64,000 nt of DNA from Plantactinospora sp. KBS50 (GTDB lineage: Bacteria; Actinomycetota; Actinomycetes; Mycobacteriales; Micromonosporaceae): assembly GCF_002285795.1 (NCBI RefSeq), contig NZ_CP022961.1, forward strand, positions 5,956,001 to 6,020,000. The letters run 5' to 3'. Numbering within the stretch: position 1 is the stretch's first letter; every line of letters starts with the position of its first letter. The notes below the pieces were generated by a model that was not told the DNA's origin, searched no databases, and worked only from the letters and a program-made list of their open reading frames with translations. This document shows positions 43,635 to 54,890 of this stretch, one piece after another. The position numbers and the translations under genes were made by a program.

Positions 43635-44213
43635 GTGGCAATGGGATCGCTGCCCGCCTCGCCCCCACTACCGGACACCGCACAGCTGCGGTGGTGGGCG
43701 TTGGACGACCCCACCGAGCTACGCGGCCTGCGCGCCGCCCTGCACGAGGCGCTGACCGCCGAGGCGCTGACCGCCGAGGCGCTGACCGCCGAGGCGTCGA
43801 CCGGCCAGGCACCGACCGGCCAGGCACCGACCGGCGAGACGCCGAACGACCAGGCGGCGCCGCCGGGCCAGGCGCCGCCGGCAGCGGACGGCCTCGACGA
43901 GGTCCCGGAGCGGGTGGCGCTGGTGGCCACCGAACTCGCCACGAACGCGCTGCGGCACGGACTGCCGCCCACGATCGTCCGGCTGCTCAGCTACCGCGAC
44001 CACCTCGTGCTCGACGTGGTCGACCACGACAGGAACTCCGTACCGGAACTGCCCGACGCCTCGCCGGGCGACTGCGGCGGTCAGGGGTTGCGGCTGGCCC
44101 GCGCCTTCTCGCAGGACATCGGCTGGTACGCGCTCGACGGCGCGAAACACATCTGGGCCTCCTTCCCCCGCCCGGCCCACACGGCTTCGCGGGCCCCCGG
44201 CCAGGGCGGATGA
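43635..44213 (+). CDS. HATPase_c (anti-sigma/serine kinase-like) protein with repeat insertion
   Basis: A 192-residue single-domain Bergerat ATPase of the kind that acts as anti-sigma factor. The N-box reads RVALVATELATNALRHG, the G-boxes GDCGGQGLRLARAF and DIGWYALDGAKHIWASF. Between the first helix and the N-box lies a repeat tract: three LTAEA units and TGQAP/TGETP units coded by 15-bp repeats (about 43750-43850). GTG 43635 or ATG 43641 may start it. No sigma factor gene is adjacent. Slippage in the repeats probably varies the length among strains. Confidence 0.8.
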   Translation: MAMGSLPASPPLPDTAQLRWWALDDPTELRGLRAALHEALTAEALTAEALTAEASTGQAPTGQAPTGETPNDQAAPPGQAPPAADGLDEVPERVALVATELATNALRHGLPPTIVRLLSYRDHLVLDVVDHDRNSVPELPDASPGDCGGQGLRLARAFSQDIGWYALDGAKHIWASFPRPAHTASRAPGQGG

Positions 44214-44253
44214 CCGCTCCGGCTGTCCATGATGGACGCCGTTCGGGCGACCG

Positions 44254-44266
44254 TCGAAACTTTCGA
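44254..44266. promoter_or_regulatory. LacI-type operator 1 before xylanase
   Basis: TCGAAACTTTCGA is a perfect palindrome with central C. It is 153 bp upstream of the xylanase start and matches the site before the lacI-family gene (CCGAAACTTTCGG) except at the outer base pair. Confidence 0.65.
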
Positions 44267-44322
44267 GTCCATCGATACGGCGGGCTGGGCAGGGAGAGCC
44301 GGAGATCGTGTCCTTGATGTTT

Positions 44323-44337
44323 CCGAAAGTTTATCGG
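44323..44337. promoter_or_regulatory. LacI-type operator 2 before xylanase
   Basis: CCGAAAGTTTATCGG, an imperfect form of CCGAAAnTTTCGG with two extra bases in the right arm, 81 bp upstream of the xylanase ATG. Together with the site at 44254 it allows looping or cooperative binding. Confidence 0.55.
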
Positions 44338-44340
44338 TAG

Positions 44341-45873
<1,533 letters not shown>

Positions 45874-45885
45874 CCCTTGATCGGG

Positions 45886-45924
45886 GTGCCCCTCGTCGTC
45901 GCCGACCGCGACGGCGAGGGGCAC
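45886..45924 (+). terminator. terminator after the xylanase gene
   Basis: Arms of 17 bases (45886-45902 GTGCCCCTCGTCGTCGC and 45908-45924) pair with one mismatch around a 5-base loop, 12 bp after the xylanase stop. It separates the enzyme gene from the regulator gene. Confidence 0.8.
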
Positions 45925-45957
45925 GATCATGATGGCACCGGAGCCCGACGGCGATTT

Positions 45958-45970
45958 CCGAAACTTTCGG
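45958..45970. promoter_or_regulatory. LacI-type operator before its own gene
   Basis: CCGAAACTTTCGG, perfect 6-1-6 palindrome, 44 bp before the regulator start. It has the same core as the two sites upstream of the xylanase gene, indicating autoregulation and a shared regulon. Confidence 0.7.
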
Positions 45971-46014
45971 GCTATGCTGCTGGCCAGGGCAGTCCCACCA
46001 GCCGAGGAGCCGGA

Positions 46015-47028
46015 ATGCCATACCAGCGGGCGACGCTGTCGGATATCGCGACCGCGGCCGGGGTATCCATCCCCACGGTCTCGAAAGTGCTGAACGGGCG
46101 TCCGGACGTCGCACCGGCCACCCGGCAGAAGGTCCAGGACCTGCTCGACCGGCGCGGCTACACGGCTCGCCGCACCGCCCGGCCGAGCGGCGGCGCCGGC
46201 CTCATCGACCTGGTCCTGCGCGATCTGGGCAGCCCGTGGGCCATGCAGATCATCGACGGGGTCGAGGAGTACGCGTACCGGGCCGGCATGGGCGTGGTGG
46301 TCTCCGCCGTGCACGGCCGGCACCGCAGCCGCCCCGATCGGCGGTGGATCGAGCAACTGTCCGCCCGGCGCTGCGACGGCGTGCTGCTGGTGCTCTCCGA
46401 CCTGTCCGACAGCCAGCAGGGACAGCTCGACGAACTCGGCATCCCCGTGGTGATCATCGACCCGGCCGGCCAGCCCCGCCCCGGCATCCCCTCGGTCGGC
46501 GCCACCAACTGGGCCGGCGGGGTCGCCGCCACCGAACACCTGCTGGAACTCGGCCACCACCGGATCGCCGTGATCGGCGGCCCGGTCGGGGTGCCGTGCA
46601 GCCGGGCCCGGGTGGACGGCTACCGGGCCGCCATGAACGCCGCCGGGCACCGGGCCGCACCCGGCTACATCCGTACCGGCGACTTCACCGCGCCCTCCGG
46701 CTACCGGGAGACCAACGCCCTGCTCGACCTCGCCCAGCCGCCCACGGCGATCTTCGCCTGCGCGGACGAGATGGCCCTCGGGGCGTACGAGGCGCTGTAC
46801 GAACGCGGCTTCCGGGTGCCGCACGACATGAGCATCGTCGGCTTCGACGACCTCGACGCGGCCCGCTGGTCGATCCCGCCGCTGACCACCATCCGCCAGC
46901 CGCTGACCGAGATGGCCAGCATGGCGAGCCGGATGCTGCGCACGCTGATGGACGGCGAGGAACTGGGCGGCGACCGGATCGAGCTGGCCACCCCGCTCGT
47001 GCTGCGGGACAGCACCCGGCCGCTCTGA
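46015..47028 (+). CDS. LacI-family transcriptional regulator
   Basis: A 337-residue regulator. The HTH is ATLSDIATAAGVSIPTVSKV with hinge LNGRPDVAPATRQKVQ; the sugar-binding domain has MQIIDGVEEYAYRAGMGVVV, HHRIAVIGGPVGVPCSRARV and MSIVGFDDLDAARWSIPPLT. ATG 46015 follows GAGGAGCCGGA. It lies just downstream of the xylanase gene with identical operator cores, so it most likely represses xylan use until a xylo-oligosaccharide or related sugar binds (inference). Confidence 0.92.
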   Translation: MPYQRATLSDIATAAGVSIPTVSKVLNGRPDVAPATRQKVQDLLDRRGYTARRTARPSGGAGLIDLVLRDLGSPWAMQIIDGVEEYAYRAGMGVVVSAVHGRHRSRPDRRWIEQLSARRCDGVLLVLSDLSDSQQGQLDELGIPVVIIDPAGQPRPGIPSVGATNWAGGVAATEHLLELGHHRIAVIGGPVGVPCSRARVDGYRAAMNAAGHRAAPGYIRTGDFTAPSGYRETNALLDLAQPPTAIFACADEMALGAYEALYERGFRVPHDMSIVGFDDLDAARWSIPPLTTIRQPLTEMASMASRMLRTLMDGEELGGDRIELATPLVLRDSTRPL

Positions 47029-47176
47029 CCGCGGGACCCGGACGCGGCGGCGACCCGCGGGACCGGACACGGCGGCCTCCCACGGACCGGACACGGCGAT
47101 CAGGCGACCGGACGCGGCGGCTTCCCCCGTTTGCGGCGCCCCGGTCTGGGCAGTCAACCGGCCGGCCCGGCCGGCA

Positions 47177-47277
47177 GACCGGCGGCACCGGGCCGCACGG
47201 GCGGACAGACCGGCGGCACCGGGCCGCACGGGCGGGCAAGCCGGCGGCACCGGGCCGCACGGGCGGGCAAGCCGGAC
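47177..47277. repeat. tandem repeat, about three copies of a 31-bp unit
   Basis: The core CCGGCGGCACCGGGCCGCAC recurs three times at about 31-bp spacing between lacI and the DUF4383 gene, with looser GACCGGACACGGCGG repeats just before (47040-47125). No gene covers 47029-47299. Probably a slippage-prone intergenic tract; any terminator role is unproven. Confidence 0.7.
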
Positions 47278-47299
47278 AGCGTACGCAACGGGGGGCGAC

Positions 47300-47779
47300 A
47301 TGGTCAGCGGTACCCGGTCCGGCGTCGCCGGGATGGCGATCTCCCGGTCGGCGCTGCGCTCGGCGGCGGCCGGCGTGGCCGGCATCTTCCTGCTGCTGGG
47401 CGTGCTCGGCTTCGTGCCCGGGATCACGACCGGGTACGGCGAGATGACCTTCGCCGGGCTCGGCTCCGGCGCGCGGCTGTTCGGGGTCTTCCAGACCTCG
47501 ATCCTGAACAACATCCTGCACCTGCTCTTCGGCCTCGTGGGGCTGGCCCTCGCCCGCCGGCCGGACGGCGCCCGGGCCTACCTGACCCTCGGCGGCGTCC
47601 TCAACCTGGCGCTGTGGATCTTCGGCCTGGCGGTGGAGCACCACGACGCCGCCAACTTCATCCCGGTCAACAGCGGCGACACCTGGCTGTACCTCGGGCT
47701 GGGGTTGGGCATGCTCGCCCTCGGACTGACCCTGGCGCCCCGGGCCACCGGCGCGCAGGGCGTACGCAGGCGCAGGTAG
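47300..47779 (+). CDS. DUF4383 integral membrane protein
   Basis: A 159-residue protein with four hydrophobic helices: AAAGVAGIFLLLGVLGFVPG, QTSILNNILHLLFGLVGLAL, GGVLNLALWIFGLAV and LYLGLGLGMLALGLTL. The motif SILNNILHLLFG with the later VNSGDTWLYLGLG is diagnostic of DUF4383, of unknown function. A basic tail follows. ATG 47300 lies behind GGGG; no partner genes suggest a role. Confidence 0.85.
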   Translation: MVSGTRSGVAGMAISRSALRSAAAGVAGIFLLLGVLGFVPGITTGYGEMTFAGLGSGARLFGVFQTSILNNILHLLFGLVGLALARRPDGARAYLTLGGVLNLALWIFGLAVEHHDAANFIPVNSGDTWLYLGLGLGMLALGLTLAPRATGAQGVRRRR

Positions 47780-47829
47780 GGCCCACTCGGAGGGGGCGCA
47801 TTCGGCGTGACCGAGCGCACAATGTGCGG

Positions 47830-48183
47830 GTGAAATTCCTGCTGCTGATCTACAACCGGCCGGGCTTCCTCGACGAGCTGTCCGAGCGCGACCACGCGGC
47901 ACTCTTCGACGAGATCGAATTGATCATGAAGGAGCTGGCCGATTCCGGTGAGCTGCTGGGCGGCCAGGCGCTCGCCGGGCCGGAGCGGACCCGCACGGTC
48001 CGGCAGGTGGACGGCCGGTTCGACGTCCGGGACCGGCCGTTCGTGCCGAACCGGGAACAGCTCGCCGGCTACGTCGCGGTGGACTGCGCCAGCATCGAAC
48101 GCGCCACCGAGATCGCGGCCTGCTGGCCCGACATCCGGTTCGGCGGCGCCATGGAGGTACGCCCGGTCCTCGGCGAGGACTGA
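47830..48183 (+). CDS. YciI-like (YCII domain) protein
   Basis: A 117-residue ferredoxin-like fold protein starting VKFLLLIYNRPGFLDELSER. The C-terminal half (LAGYVAVDCASIERATEIAA, FGGAMEVRPV) has the DGE-PhnB/YCII pattern found near ECF sigma factors; none is adjacent here. Function unknown. GTG 47830 is chosen as family members begin with MK-hydrophobic strand. Confidence 0.85.
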   Translation: MKFLLLIYNRPGFLDELSERDHAALFDEIELIMKELADSGELLGGQALAGPERTRTVRQVDGRFDVRDRPFVPNREQLAGYVAVDCASIERATEIAACWPDIRFGGAMEVRPVLGED

Positions 48184-48199
48184 CCCCGCTCCCCCCGCC

Positions 48200-49775
48200 T
48201 CACAACAGGTCGGCGAGCGCCAGGCCGCGGGAGTTGTCGGCGATGGCCCGCATCCGCCAGTTGCTGGTGAAGAGCGCCAGCAGGGCACCGTCGCGGACCC
48301 GGGTCAGCACCTCGGCGCCGGCCACCGTCCGCAGCAGTTCCTCACCCGCCGGGTCGGTCCGCCGCACCACCTCGTACGGCAGGTGTTCCAGCGTGGTCCG
48401 GACGCCGAACTCCGCCTCCAGCCGGGCCACCGCGACCTCGAACTGCATCGGACCCACCGCGGCCAGCACCGGAGCCTGCTCCCCCGCCGGCCCGAGCGGA
48501 GCACCTGGACCACGCCCTCGGCGTCGAGCTGTTCGACGCCCCGGCGGAACCGCTTGTACGTGCTGGTGTCCGGCGAGCGCAGCACGGCGAAGTGCTCGGG
48601 GGTGAACGACGGCAGCGCCGGGAAGCGCACCGCCGGCCCCTCGTGCAGGGTGTCCCCGATGCCCAGGGCGGTGGCGTTGACCAGGCCCACCACGTCCCCG
48701 GGTACGCCTCGTCGATGGTCTCCCGGTCGGCGCCGAACAGCTGCTGGGCGTACTTGGTGGCGAACGGGCGGCCGGTGTCGCCGTGCAGCACGGTCATTCC
48801 CCGGGTGAACCGGCCCGAGCAGACCCGGACGAACGCCACCTGATCCCGGTGCGCACGGTTCATGTTCGCCTGGATCTTGAAGACGAAGCCCGCGAACGGC
48901 GCCGTCACCGGCCGTGGTTCGCCGTCGCGCACTGGCCGCGGCCCGGGCGGCGGGGCGTACTCGACGAGCGTGTCCAGCAGTTGCCGGACCCCGAAGTTGG
49001 CCACCGCCGCGCCGAACAGCACCGGGGTGGTCTTGGCGGCCAGGAACGCCTCCTGGTCGTGCTCCGCTCCGGTGAGGTCGAGCAGCTCCAGCTCCTCCTG
49101 GGCGCGGTGCCAGTCCGGGCCGTACCGCTGGGCTGCCTCGGCCGGGTCGAACCGCTCCTCCACCGCGGCGGTGGCGCCGCCGGGCGTCCGGTGGAACGCC
49201 GTCATCGCGCCGTCCCGCCGCTCGATCACGCCGTGGAACTGCCCGGCGATCCCCACCGGCCAGCTCAGCGGCGTGGGCCGCAGCGCGATCCGCTGCTCGA
49301 TCTCGTCCAGCAGCGCCAGCGGCTCGCGGCCGGGCCGGTCCCACTTGTTGATGAAGGTGATCACCGGGATGCCCCGGTGCCGGCAGACCTCGAACAGCTT
49401 GAGGGTCTGCGGCTCCAGGCCCTTGGCGGCGTCCAGCAGCATGACCGCGCAGTCGACGGCGGTGAGCACCCGGTAGGTGTCCTCGGAGAAGTCGGCGTGC
49501 CCCGGCGTGTCCAGCAGATTGATCACCAGGTCGCGGTAGCCGAACTGGAGCACCGCCGAGGTGATCGAGATGCCGCGCTGGCGTTCCATCGCCATCCAGT
49601 CCGAGACGACGCCCCGCCGGCCGCCCTTGCCGTGCACCGCGCCCGCCTCGCCGATGACCCGCGCGTGCAGCGCGAGCGCCTCGGTCAGGGTCGACTTGCC
49701 GGCGTCGGGATGGGAGATGACCGCGAAGGTGCGGCGGCGGGCCGCCTCGGCGGTGATGGTTGACGCCGCGGACAC
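48200..49775 (-). pseudogene. prfC: peptide chain release factor 3 with two apparent frameshifts
   Basis: RF3 is the GTPase that recycles RF1/RF2 from the ribosome. From GTG 49775 (AGGAAG upstream) the G domain is intact: SHPDAGKSTLTEAL, DTPGHADFSEDTYR, FINKWDRPGREP. At the CCCC run 48696-48699 the phase shifts (AYPG to DVVGLVNATALGIGDTL) and at the CCCCC run 48481-48485 again (SGRRG to EQAPVLAAVGPMQFEVAVAR), ending normally at LALADLL. Each site needs exactly one added G to restore a full-length protein. Two losses in G/C runs of an otherwise well-kept gene suggest base-calling errors; otherwise it is a pseudogene. Confidence 0.88.
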
Positions 49776-50042
49776 GGCCCTGCTTCCTGTCGTCGTTGGA
49801 TCGGGTGCGGGCGCCGGTGGTCGGGCCGCGCGGCTCCCACCGTAACGCGGCGCCGTCGCGGGGGACGGCGCGGCCATAGGACGTTTTTCATAACTGTCGG
49901 TCGAGCCGGGACGGAGGCCGGGCGGCGTCCGGCAAGGCGGAGGTTCGTCCGGACACCGGCGTTGTATCCGGACGAACCGACAACGCGGCCGGGGTCGCCG
50001 TCTGGACCCGGCGCAGGCCGGCCAGCACTCGTGGAACACGCC

Positions 50043-52298
50043 CTAGCGGAAGGCGCGCAGCCGGAGGCTGTTGGCGACCACGAAGACCGAGGAGAACGCC
50101 ATGGCCGCGCCGGCGATCATCGGATTGAGCAGCCCGGCGGCGGCCAGCGGCAGGGCCGCCACGTTGTAGGCGAAGGCCCAGAACAGGTTGCCGCGGATCG
50201 TCCGCAGCGTCCGCCGGGACAGCCGGATCGCGTCGACCGCGGCCATCAGGTCACCGCGGACCAGGGTCAGGTCCGCCGCCTCGATCGCGCTGTCCGTCCC
50301 CGTACCCATGGCCAGGCCCAGGTCGGCCTGGGCCAGCGCGGCAGCGTCGTTGACGCCGTCGCCGACCATGGCCACCCGGTTGCCCGCGGCCTGCAGCCGG
50401 CGCACCTGCGCCACCTTGTCCGCCGGCAGCACCTCGGCGATCACGTCGGTGATCCCGACCTCGGCCGCCACCGACCGGGCGACCGTCGCGTTGTCCCCGG
50501 TCAGCAGCACCGGCCTGAGGCCCAGGGCGCGGAGCCGGTGCACCGCGGCCCGGCTGGTCGGCTTCACCGTGTCGGCCACCACGAGCACCCCGCGGGCCCG
50601 CCCGGCCCAGCCGGCCAGCACCGCCGTCCGGCCCGCCGCCTCGGCCGCGGCCACCGCCCGGACCAGCTCCGGCGGTACGTCCAGGCCGTGCTCGCGCAGC
50701 AGCCGGGGCCGCCCGGCGAGCACCGCGAGCCCGTCGACCGTGCCGGCCACGCCCAGCCCTTCGACGTTGCCGAACCCGGTCACCGGCGGAAGCTGCCCGG
50801 TCCGGGCGGCGGCCCCGGTCGCGACGGCCCGGGCGATCGGATGCTCCGAGGCCGCCTCCAGCGCACCGGCGCGCCGCAGCAGCTCACCGGCGTCCTGACC
50901 GTCGGCGGGCAGCGCCTCGACCAGCTCCATCCGGCCGGTGGTGACCGTTCCGGTCTTGTCCAGCAGCACCGTGTCGACCGAGCGGGTCGACTCCAGCGCC
51001 TCCGGCCCCCTGATCAGGATGCCGAGCTGCGCACCCCGGCCGGTGCCGACCAGCAGCGCGGTCGGCGTGGCCAGCCCGAGCGCGCACGGGCAGGCGATGA
51101 TCAGGACCGCCACCGCCGCGCTGAGCGCGACCGCCGGAGCGGCCCCGGCGGCGAGCCACCCGGCGAGGGTACCGATCGACAGCACGATCACGATCGGGAC
51201 GAAGACCCCGGAGATCCGGTCGGCGAGCCGCTGCACCGCCGCCTTGCCCTGTTGCGCCTCCTCGACCAGTCGGGACATCTGGGCGAGTTGGGTGTCGGCG
51301 CCCACCCGGGTGGCCCGCACCACCAGCCGGCCGCCCGTGTTCACCGTGGCGCCCGCGACCGCGGCCCCGGGCGCGACCTCCACCGGCACCGACTCCCCGG
51401 TGAGCATGCTGGTGTCGAGCGCCGAGGCGCCCTCCTCGACGACCCCGTCCGTGGCGATCTTCTCGCCGGGCCGGACCACGAACCGCTCACCCACCCGGAG
51501 TTCGCCGATCGGGATCCGGACCTGCACCCCGTCCCGCAGCACCGCGACGTCCCGGGCGCCGAGGGCGAACAGCGCCCGCAGCGCCGCACCGGCGGCCCGC
51601 CGGGACCGGGCCTCGACGTAGCGGCCGGTCAGGATGAACACGGTGACCCCGGCGGCGGTCTCCAGGTAGACGTCGCCGGCGTCGCCGGACAGCAGCGCCC
51701 AGAGCGACCAGCCGAACGCCGCGAGCGTGCCGAGCGAGACCAGCGTGTCCATGGTGGCGGCGCGATGCCGCAGGTTGACCAGCGCGGCCCGGTGGAACGG
51801 CAGGCCGCCGTACCCGACCACCGGGGCGGTCAGCGCCAGCGACAGCCACTGCCAGTGCTCGAACCGCAGGGCCGGGACCATGGCCAGCGCGATCACCGGT
51901 ACGGCCAGCACGATCGAGGTCCACAGCCGGGTACGCAGGCCGGCCAGCTCGCCGGCCGGGTCACCCGCCCTTCGAGCCGGCCCGCCCGACCCGGCCGCTC
52001 CGCCCGATCCGCCCGGCGTGGCCGGTACCGCTGCCGCCGGTGCCGCCGCCGGCGGCGGCCGCAGCGGTTGCGCGGTGTAGCCCGTCTCCTTGACGGCGCC
52101 GACGAGGTCGGCCGGATCGATCGCGTCCGGGTAGCGGACCGCCGCCTTCCCGGTGGCGTAGTTGACGGTCGCCGTCACCCCGTCGAGCCGGTTCAGCCGC
52201 TTCTCCACCCGGGCCGCGCAGCTGCCGCAGGTCATCCCGCCGATGGCCAGCTCGATCCGGTGCGGCGCCAGCGGCGGAGTGCTCCCGATGCCGGTCAT
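50043..52298 (-). CDS. copA: copper-exporting P-type ATPase CopA
   Basis: A 751-residue P1B-1 ATPase. The N-terminal heavy-metal domain has [15 protein letters not shown], then a Pro/Ala-rich linker, eight membrane helices, the CPC site ([19 protein letters not shown]), [21 protein letters not shown] and [15 protein letters not shown] 52298 follows GAGGAGGGGAC; the open frame further upstream crosses the CsoR boxes and is not coding. It is divergent from csoR, separated by two CsoR operators, so copper induces it. Confidence 0.95.
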   Translation of the reverse strand: MTGIGSTPPLAPHRIELAIGGMTCGSCAARVEKRLNRLDGVTATVNYATGKAAVRYPDAIDPADLVGAVKETGYTAQPLRPPPAAAPAAAVPATPGGSGGAAGSGGPARRAGDPAGELAGLRTRLWTSIVLAVPVIALAMVPALRFEHWQWLSLALTAPVVGYGGLPFHRAALVNLRHRAATMDTLVSLGTLAAFGWSLWALLSGDAGDVYLETAAGVTVFILTGRYVEARSRRAAGAALRALFALGARDVAVLRDGVQVRIPIGELRVGERFVVRPGEKIATDGVVEEGASALDTSMLTGESVPVEVAPGAAVAGATVNTGGRLVVRATRVGADTQLAQMSRLVEEAQQGKAAVQRLADRISGVFVPIVIVLSIGTLAGWLAAGAAPAVALSAAVAVLIIACPCALGLATPTALLVGTGRGAQLGILIRGPEALESTRSVDTVLLDKTGTVTTGRMELVEALPADGQDAGELLRRAGALEAASEHPIARAVATGAAARTGQLPPVTGFGNVEGLGVAGTVDGLAVLAGRPRLLREHGLDVPPELVRAVAAAEAAGRTAVLAGWAGRARGVLVVADTVKPTSRAAVHRLRALGLRPVLLTGDNATVARSVAAEVGITDVIAEVLPADKVAQVRRLQAAGNRVAMVGDGVNDAAALAQADLGLAMGTGTDSAIEAADLTLVRGDLMAAVDAIRLSRRTLRTIRGNLFWAFAYNVAALPLAAAGLLNPMIAGAAMAFSSVFVVANSLRLRAFR

Positions 52299-52338
52299 GT
52301 CCCCTCCTCGCCGACGGGGTCGGCCCACCTCCGCACCA

Positions 52339-52355
52339 TATACCCCTAGGGGGTA
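52339..52355. promoter_or_regulatory. CsoR operator, copA side
   Basis: TATACCCCTAGGGGGTA in the divergent copA-csoR gap; inverted TACCCC/GGGGTA halves around TAG. It lies 41 bp before the copA start. Confidence 0.8.
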
Positions 52356-52383
52356 CGGGTAGACCGGATGTGAGCGGAACGAC

Positions 52384-52399
52384 ATACCCCCTCGGGGTA
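52384..52399. promoter_or_regulatory. CsoR operator, csoR side
   Basis: ATACCCCCTCGGGGTA, second copy of the box, 19 bp before the csoR start, for autoregulation. Confidence 0.8.
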
Positions 52400-52417
52400 G
52401 CGGGATATCCTGGTCCG

Positions 52418-52729
52418 ATGACCGCGCCAAGCACGCCGGCCGGTGGGCCGGTCCGGGGCTACACCGCCAGCAAGGACCAACTCCTGGCCCGGCTACGCCG
52501 GATCGAGGGCCAGGTACGTGGCATCAACAGGATGGTGGAGGACGACCGGTACTGCATCGACGTGCTCACCCAGATCTCCGCCATCCAGGCCGCCCTCGAC
52601 AAGGTGGCCCTGGGACTGCTCGACGGGCACACCCGGCACTGCATGCGCGAGGGCGCCGCGGAGGGCCGGTCCGACGAGATGGCCGGCGAGATGATGGCGG
52701 CGGTCGGGCGGCTGATGAAGCGGGGCTGA
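52418..52729 (+). CDS. csoR: copper-sensing transcriptional repressor CsoR
   Basis: A 103-residue all-helical repressor. The family motif [20 protein letters not shown] is followed by the Cu(I) ligands: Cys in [12 protein letters not shown], then His and Cys in [12 protein letters not shown] 52418 is chosen since the longer frame crosses its own operator. It controls copA and probably the CopB-type gene at 16.7-18.8 kb, which has the same operator. Confidence 0.95.
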   Translation: MTAPSTPAGGPVRGYTASKDQLLARLRRIEGQVRGINRMVEDDRYCIDVLTQISAIQAALDKVALGLLDGHTRHCMREGAAEGRSDEMAGEMMAAVGRLMKRG

Positions 52730-52736
52730 GCCGGCC

Positions 52737-53756
52737 TCACAACCAGTTGCGGCGGCGGAAGACCAGATACAGGGCACCGCACACCATCGCCATCAGCAGC
52801 AGCGCCAGCGGATAGCCGAACCACCAGCCCAGCTCCGGCATGTGGGTGAAGTTCATCCCGTACACGGTGCCGATCAGGGTCGGCGCGAACAGGATGGCCG
52901 CCCACGCCGAGATCCGCTTGATCTCCTCGTTCTGCTCGAAGCCCGCCTCGGTGAGCCGCCTCATCTCGTCGTTCTGCTGCTGCCCCACCAGGGTCGCGTT
53001 CACCGCGAGCATGTTCTGCAACAGTTGCCGGAAGCCGTCCACCCGCTCCGCCACCTGGGTCAGGTGATCGGCCACGTCCCGCAGGTACCGCCGCAGTTCC
53101 TCGCCGGTCTCGTACCGGGTGACCCCGGCGTCCAGCGCCCCGAGCACGGCACCCAACGGCCGGGCGGCCCGCTGGAACTCGATCACCTCCCGGCTCAGCT
53201 CGTAGATCCGCCGGCTCACCGTCGGCTCGCCGCCGAACACCTCCGTCTCGATCTCGTCGATGTCGTTCTCCAGGCCGGCGACCACCGGCAGGTAGCCGTC
53301 GACGACCTGGTCGAGGATCGCGTACAGCACCGCCTGCGGACCGGCCGCGAGCATGCCGGTGTCGCGCTCCATCCGGTGCCGCACGGCGGCCAGGTCGGGC
53401 GCGTCGCCGTGCCGGACGGTCACCACGAACCCGGGGCCGATGAACACGTGCAGCTCGCTGAAGCGCACCTCCTCGCGGGACTCCAGATAGCGGGCCGCCA
53501 ACAGCACCACGAACACGGTGTCGCCGTACCGCTCCAGCTTGGGCCGTTGATGCGCGGTGATGGCGTCCTCGACGGCCAACTCGTGCAACCGGAACTCGCG
53601 GGCCAGCGAGGCGATCTGGTCGGCGTCCGGCTGGTAGAGCCCGATCCAGGCCATCGCGCCCTCGTGCTCGTGCAGGCAGCGGTACGTGTCGGCGAGCGTC
53701 GACGGCGAGGCGCGACGCCGGCCAGCGACGTAGACCGCAGCGTCGATCACGGGCAT
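52737..53756 (-). CDS. corA: CorA-family magnesium/cobalt channel
   Basis: A 339-residue membrane channel. A cytoplasmic N-terminal domain (LHELAVEDAITAHQRPKLER) leads through a long helix to two C-terminal membrane helices with the hallmark YGMNFTHMPELGWWFGYPLA. ATG 53756 follows GGGAGGT. It is convergent with csoR, only 7 bp apart. Confidence 0.95.
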   Translation of the reverse strand: MPVIDAAVYVAGRRRASPSTLADTYRCLHEHEGAMAWIGLYQPDADQIASLAREFRLHELAVEDAITAHQRPKLERYGDTVFVVLLAARYLESREEVRFSELHVFIGPGFVVTVRHGDAPDLAAVRHRMERDTGMLAAGPQAVLYAILDQVVDGYLPVVAGLENDIDEIETEVFGGEPTVSRRIYELSREVIEFQRAARPLGAVLGALDAGVTRYETGEELRRYLRDVADHLTQVAERVDGFRQLLQNMLAVNATLVGQQQNDEMRRLTEAGFEQNEEIKRISAWAAILFAPTLIGTVYGMNFTHMPELGWWFGYPLALLLMAMVCGALYLVFRRRNWL

Positions 53757-53896
53757 CGGACCTCCCGCCGGCAAGGTCCGCCCGGATACCCGTTCCGGCC
53801 CGCTCCATGCCCGCCGCCTGCCCGCCGAGCCCGGGCGTGAACCCGGCCGGACCGGGAACGCGCAGCGCACCGGGGAGCCGGGGAGAGGAGATCGCG

Positions 53897-54751
53897 ATGC
53901 CCTTCATCGCCGTCGGCGCGGAGAACTCCGCACCCATCGACCTGTACTACACCGACCACGGCAGCGGCCCGCCCGTGGTGCTCATCCACGGCTACCCGCT
54001 CAACGGCACCGCCTGGGAGAAGCAGACGCCCGCCCTGATCGGCGCCGGATACCGGACCATCGCCTACGACCGGCGCGGGTACGGCAACTCCAGCCAACCG
54101 GGCACCGGGTACGACTACGACACGTTCGCCGCGGACCTCAACGCGCTGATGACCGAACTCGACCTGCGGGACGCGGTGCTGGTCGGGCACTCCATGGGCA
54201 CCGGCGAGATCACCCGGTACCTGGGCGTGTACGGCTCGGCACGGGTCAACCGGGCGGTGCTGATCAGCGCCCTCCCGCCGTTCCTGCTGAAGACCGACGA
54301 CAACCCGGACGGGGTGGACCGCAGCGTCTTCGACGGCTTCCTGGACGCCGCCGCGCAGGACCGGTTCGCCTTCCAGACCACCTTCCTCAACAACTTCTTC
54401 AACTGGCCGGACAGCCGCGGCAAGCTGGTCAGCGACGAGGCGTACCACGGGCACTGGATGGCCGCGGTCGCCGCGTCGCCGACCGCCACGTACGAGTGCA
54501 TCAAGACCTGGATGACCGACTTCCGCAACGACGTGTCGCGGATCGACGTGCCGGTCCTGATCATCCACGGCACCGCGGACAACGTCCTGCCGTACCCCAG
54601 GACGGCGCCCCGGATGCACGAGATGCTGCCGGACAGCCAGCTCGTGAGCCTGCCGGACGCCCCGCACGGCATCCCGTGGACGCACGCCGACCAGGTGAAC
54701 GGCGCCATCCTGCAGTTCCTCGGCGCACCGGCGCCCGTGATGGCGCGCTGA
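53897..54751 (+). CDS. alpha/beta-fold hydrolase (chloroperoxidase-like)
   Basis: A 284-residue cytoplasmic serine hydrolase. It has oxyanion segment LIHGYPLNG, nucleophile elbow VGHSMGTGE, Asp in IIHGTADNVLPY and His in DAPHGIPW. It belongs to the cofactor-free haloperoxidase/arylesterase group; substrate unknown. ATG 53897 follows GGAGAGGAG. It is divergent from corA with 140 bp between them and stands apart from the fluoride locus downstream. Confidence 0.88.
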   Translation: MPFIAVGAENSAPIDLYYTDHGSGPPVVLIHGYPLNGTAWEKQTPALIGAGYRTIAYDRRGYGNSSQPGTGYDYDTFAADLNALMTELDLRDAVLVGHSMGTGEITRYLGVYGSARVNRAVLISALPPFLLKTDDNPDGVDRSVFDGFLDAAAQDRFAFQTTFLNNFFNWPDSRGKLVSDEAYHGHWMAAVAASPTATYECIKTWMTDFRNDVSRIDVPVLIIHGTADNVLPYPRTAPRMHEMLPDSQLVSLPDAPHGIPWTHADQVNGAILQFLGAPAPVMAR

Positions 54752-54769
54752 GCGCAGGGTATCCTCCGT

Positions 54770-54884
54770 CGCGGGCGATCAGTGGCCCGCGGCGGTGGGG
54801 CCCGCCGCCCCCACCGACCGGCGGGGAAAACCGCGGCGTACGCCGCCAACGGTCCCTACCAGCGCCGTCACCGACTGGTAGGAG
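54770..54884 (+). promoter_or_regulatory. fluoride riboswitch (crcB motif)
   Basis: Leader of the two fluoride-channel genes. GGGCGATCAGTGGCCC (54774-54789) resembles the riboswitch 5' block (GGnGATGGnGTTCnCC), an inserted GC stem follows, then AAACCGC (54838-54844), a stem, and GCCAACGGTCCCTACC, which corresponds to GCTGATGACTCCTACC. The 3' part CCTACCAG (54855-54862) can alternatively pair with CTGGTAGG (54875-54882), covering the ribosome binding site GGAG of crcB. Translational control by fluoride is inferred; the core is a diverged variant. Confidence 0.6.
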
Positions 54885-54890
54885 TGTTCC

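Noticed and set aside
47177-47277. CRISPR array
   Set aside because: Units are contiguous 31-bp tandem repeats without unique spacers, and no cas gene is in the window.
49962-52349. A 795-codon plus-strand frame opposite copA
   Set aside because: Shadow of copA; no domain motifs.
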